From contig JAJEBJ010000116.1 in assembly GCA_022822575.1 (NCBI GenBank), forward strand, positions 1 through 6,128: a stretch of DNA of 6,128 bases, read 5' to 3'. Below, one piece after another: positions 5,850 through 6,128 of the stretch. The notes beneath the pieces are model-generated. The model saw only the letters and a program-made list of their open reading frames with translations, was not told the DNA's origin and made no database searches. A program made the position numbers and the translations under genes. Source of the DNA: Alphaproteobacteria bacterium (GTDB lineage Bacteria > Pseudomonadota > Alphaproteobacteria > SP197). Numbering within the stretch: the first letter of the stretch is position 1; each line of letters starts with the position of its first letter.

Positions 5850-6128
5850 TCAGATCCGGATTTCGTACTGTGTGTTGTCGTCCGGGTTGGCTCCGAGATC
5901 GCAGACCGCCTGGGTGTCGACCGGCGGCCTCTGCGGCAACGTCTCGACGACCGTCATGCCCTGATTCTTCAGGATCATGAGATGGACATCGAGCTTCGCA
6001 TGGTGGGTTTGCGGATCGACGGTGACGGTGCCCCCGGGTCCCTCGATCGAGATGCCTTCTTCCAGAGCCCTGATCACGTCGTCGCGGTCGGTGCTGCCGG
6101 CCCTGCGAACAGCCTCCGCCCAGGTCAG
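5850..6128 (-). CDS. Periplasmic substrate-binding protein of amide/urea-type ABC importer, C-terminal fragment
   Basis: This is the last 92 codons of a gene whose beginning lies beyond the window edge; the frame is open from base 6128 to the TGA at 5852-5850. The fragment opens with LTWAEAVRRAGSTDRDDVIRAL, a helix typical of the C-terminal lobe of UrtA/AmiC/FmdD-like binding proteins (Peripla_BP_5/6 type). It continues with GPGGTVTVDPQTHHAKLDV, matching the 'P-G-G-x-x-x-x-[DN]-x-x-x-H' segment common in that family. The mature protein would capture the substrate in the periplasm and deliver it to the permeases encoded immediately downstream. Position first in a HAAT-type transporter operon supports the call. 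The signal peptide and ligand pocket are not in the window, so the ligand cannot be judged; an amide is inferred from the amidase downstream. A GTG at 6077-6075 inside the frame is an internal valine, not the start. Confidence 0.85.
   Translation of the reverse strand: MTWAEAVRRAGSTDRDDVIRALEEGISIEGPGGTVTVDPQTHHAKLDVHLMILKNQGMTVVETLPQRPPVDTQAVCDLGANPDDNTQYEIRI

Noticed and set aside
1..6128. CRISPR arrays, tRNA or rRNA genes, insertion sequences, direct repeats
   Set aside because: None seen. The window is almost entirely coding, with gaps of at most 60 bases, and shows no repeat arrays or transposase motifs.

Overview
The window is G+C-rich bacterial DNA with strong G/C preference at third codon positions and tightly packed genes. 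All genes lie on the minus strand, so transcription runs from position 6128 towards 1. Gene content and codon style suggest a proteobacterium, most likely an alphaproteobacterium; this is inference, since no taxonomic marker is present.

Layout in transcription order: (1) the C-terminal 92 residues of a periplasmic amide/urea/branched-chain amino acid type binding protein (5850-6128, cut by the window edge); (2) a 60-base gap with a perfect 8-bp inverted repeat and a strong ribosome binding site; (3) a LivH/UrtB-type permease (4920-5789); (4) a LivM/UrtC-type permease (3904-4923), overlapping the previous gene by 4 bases (GTGA); (5) a LivG/UrtD-type ATPase (3192-3911), best started at a TTG overlapping the previous gene by 8 bases; (6) one long reading frame (851-3178) coding for a LivF/UrtE-type ATPase followed in frame by a complete amidase-signature enzyme; (7) the N-terminal half of an AMP-forming acyl-CoA synthetase (836 down to 1, cut by the window edge). 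Gaps are at most 60 bases, so this looks like one operon. Its promoter lies upstream of 6128 and its end lies beyond position 1.

Together the genes describe a plausible catabolic route. A HAAT-family ABC importer takes up an amide, a cytoplasmic Lys-Ser-Ser amidase hydrolyses it to ammonia and a carboxylic acid, and an acyl-CoA synthetase activates the acid. The real substrate is unknown. The amidase resembles the nitrile-pathway amidases of Rhodococcus, including identical numbering of the three catalytic residues when counted from the internal Met at 2362.

The most interesting point is the ATPase-amidase junction. As given, the two are one open frame with a Pro/Ala-rich linker. However, the last 17 linker codons have poor G/C third positions in that frame and excellent ones in the +1 frame, and the +1 frame stops in an ATGA overlap with the amidase ATG. 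So either this is a true transporter-enzyme fusion, or a single-base frameshift (biological or a sequencing/assembly error) has joined two genes that were translationally coupled.
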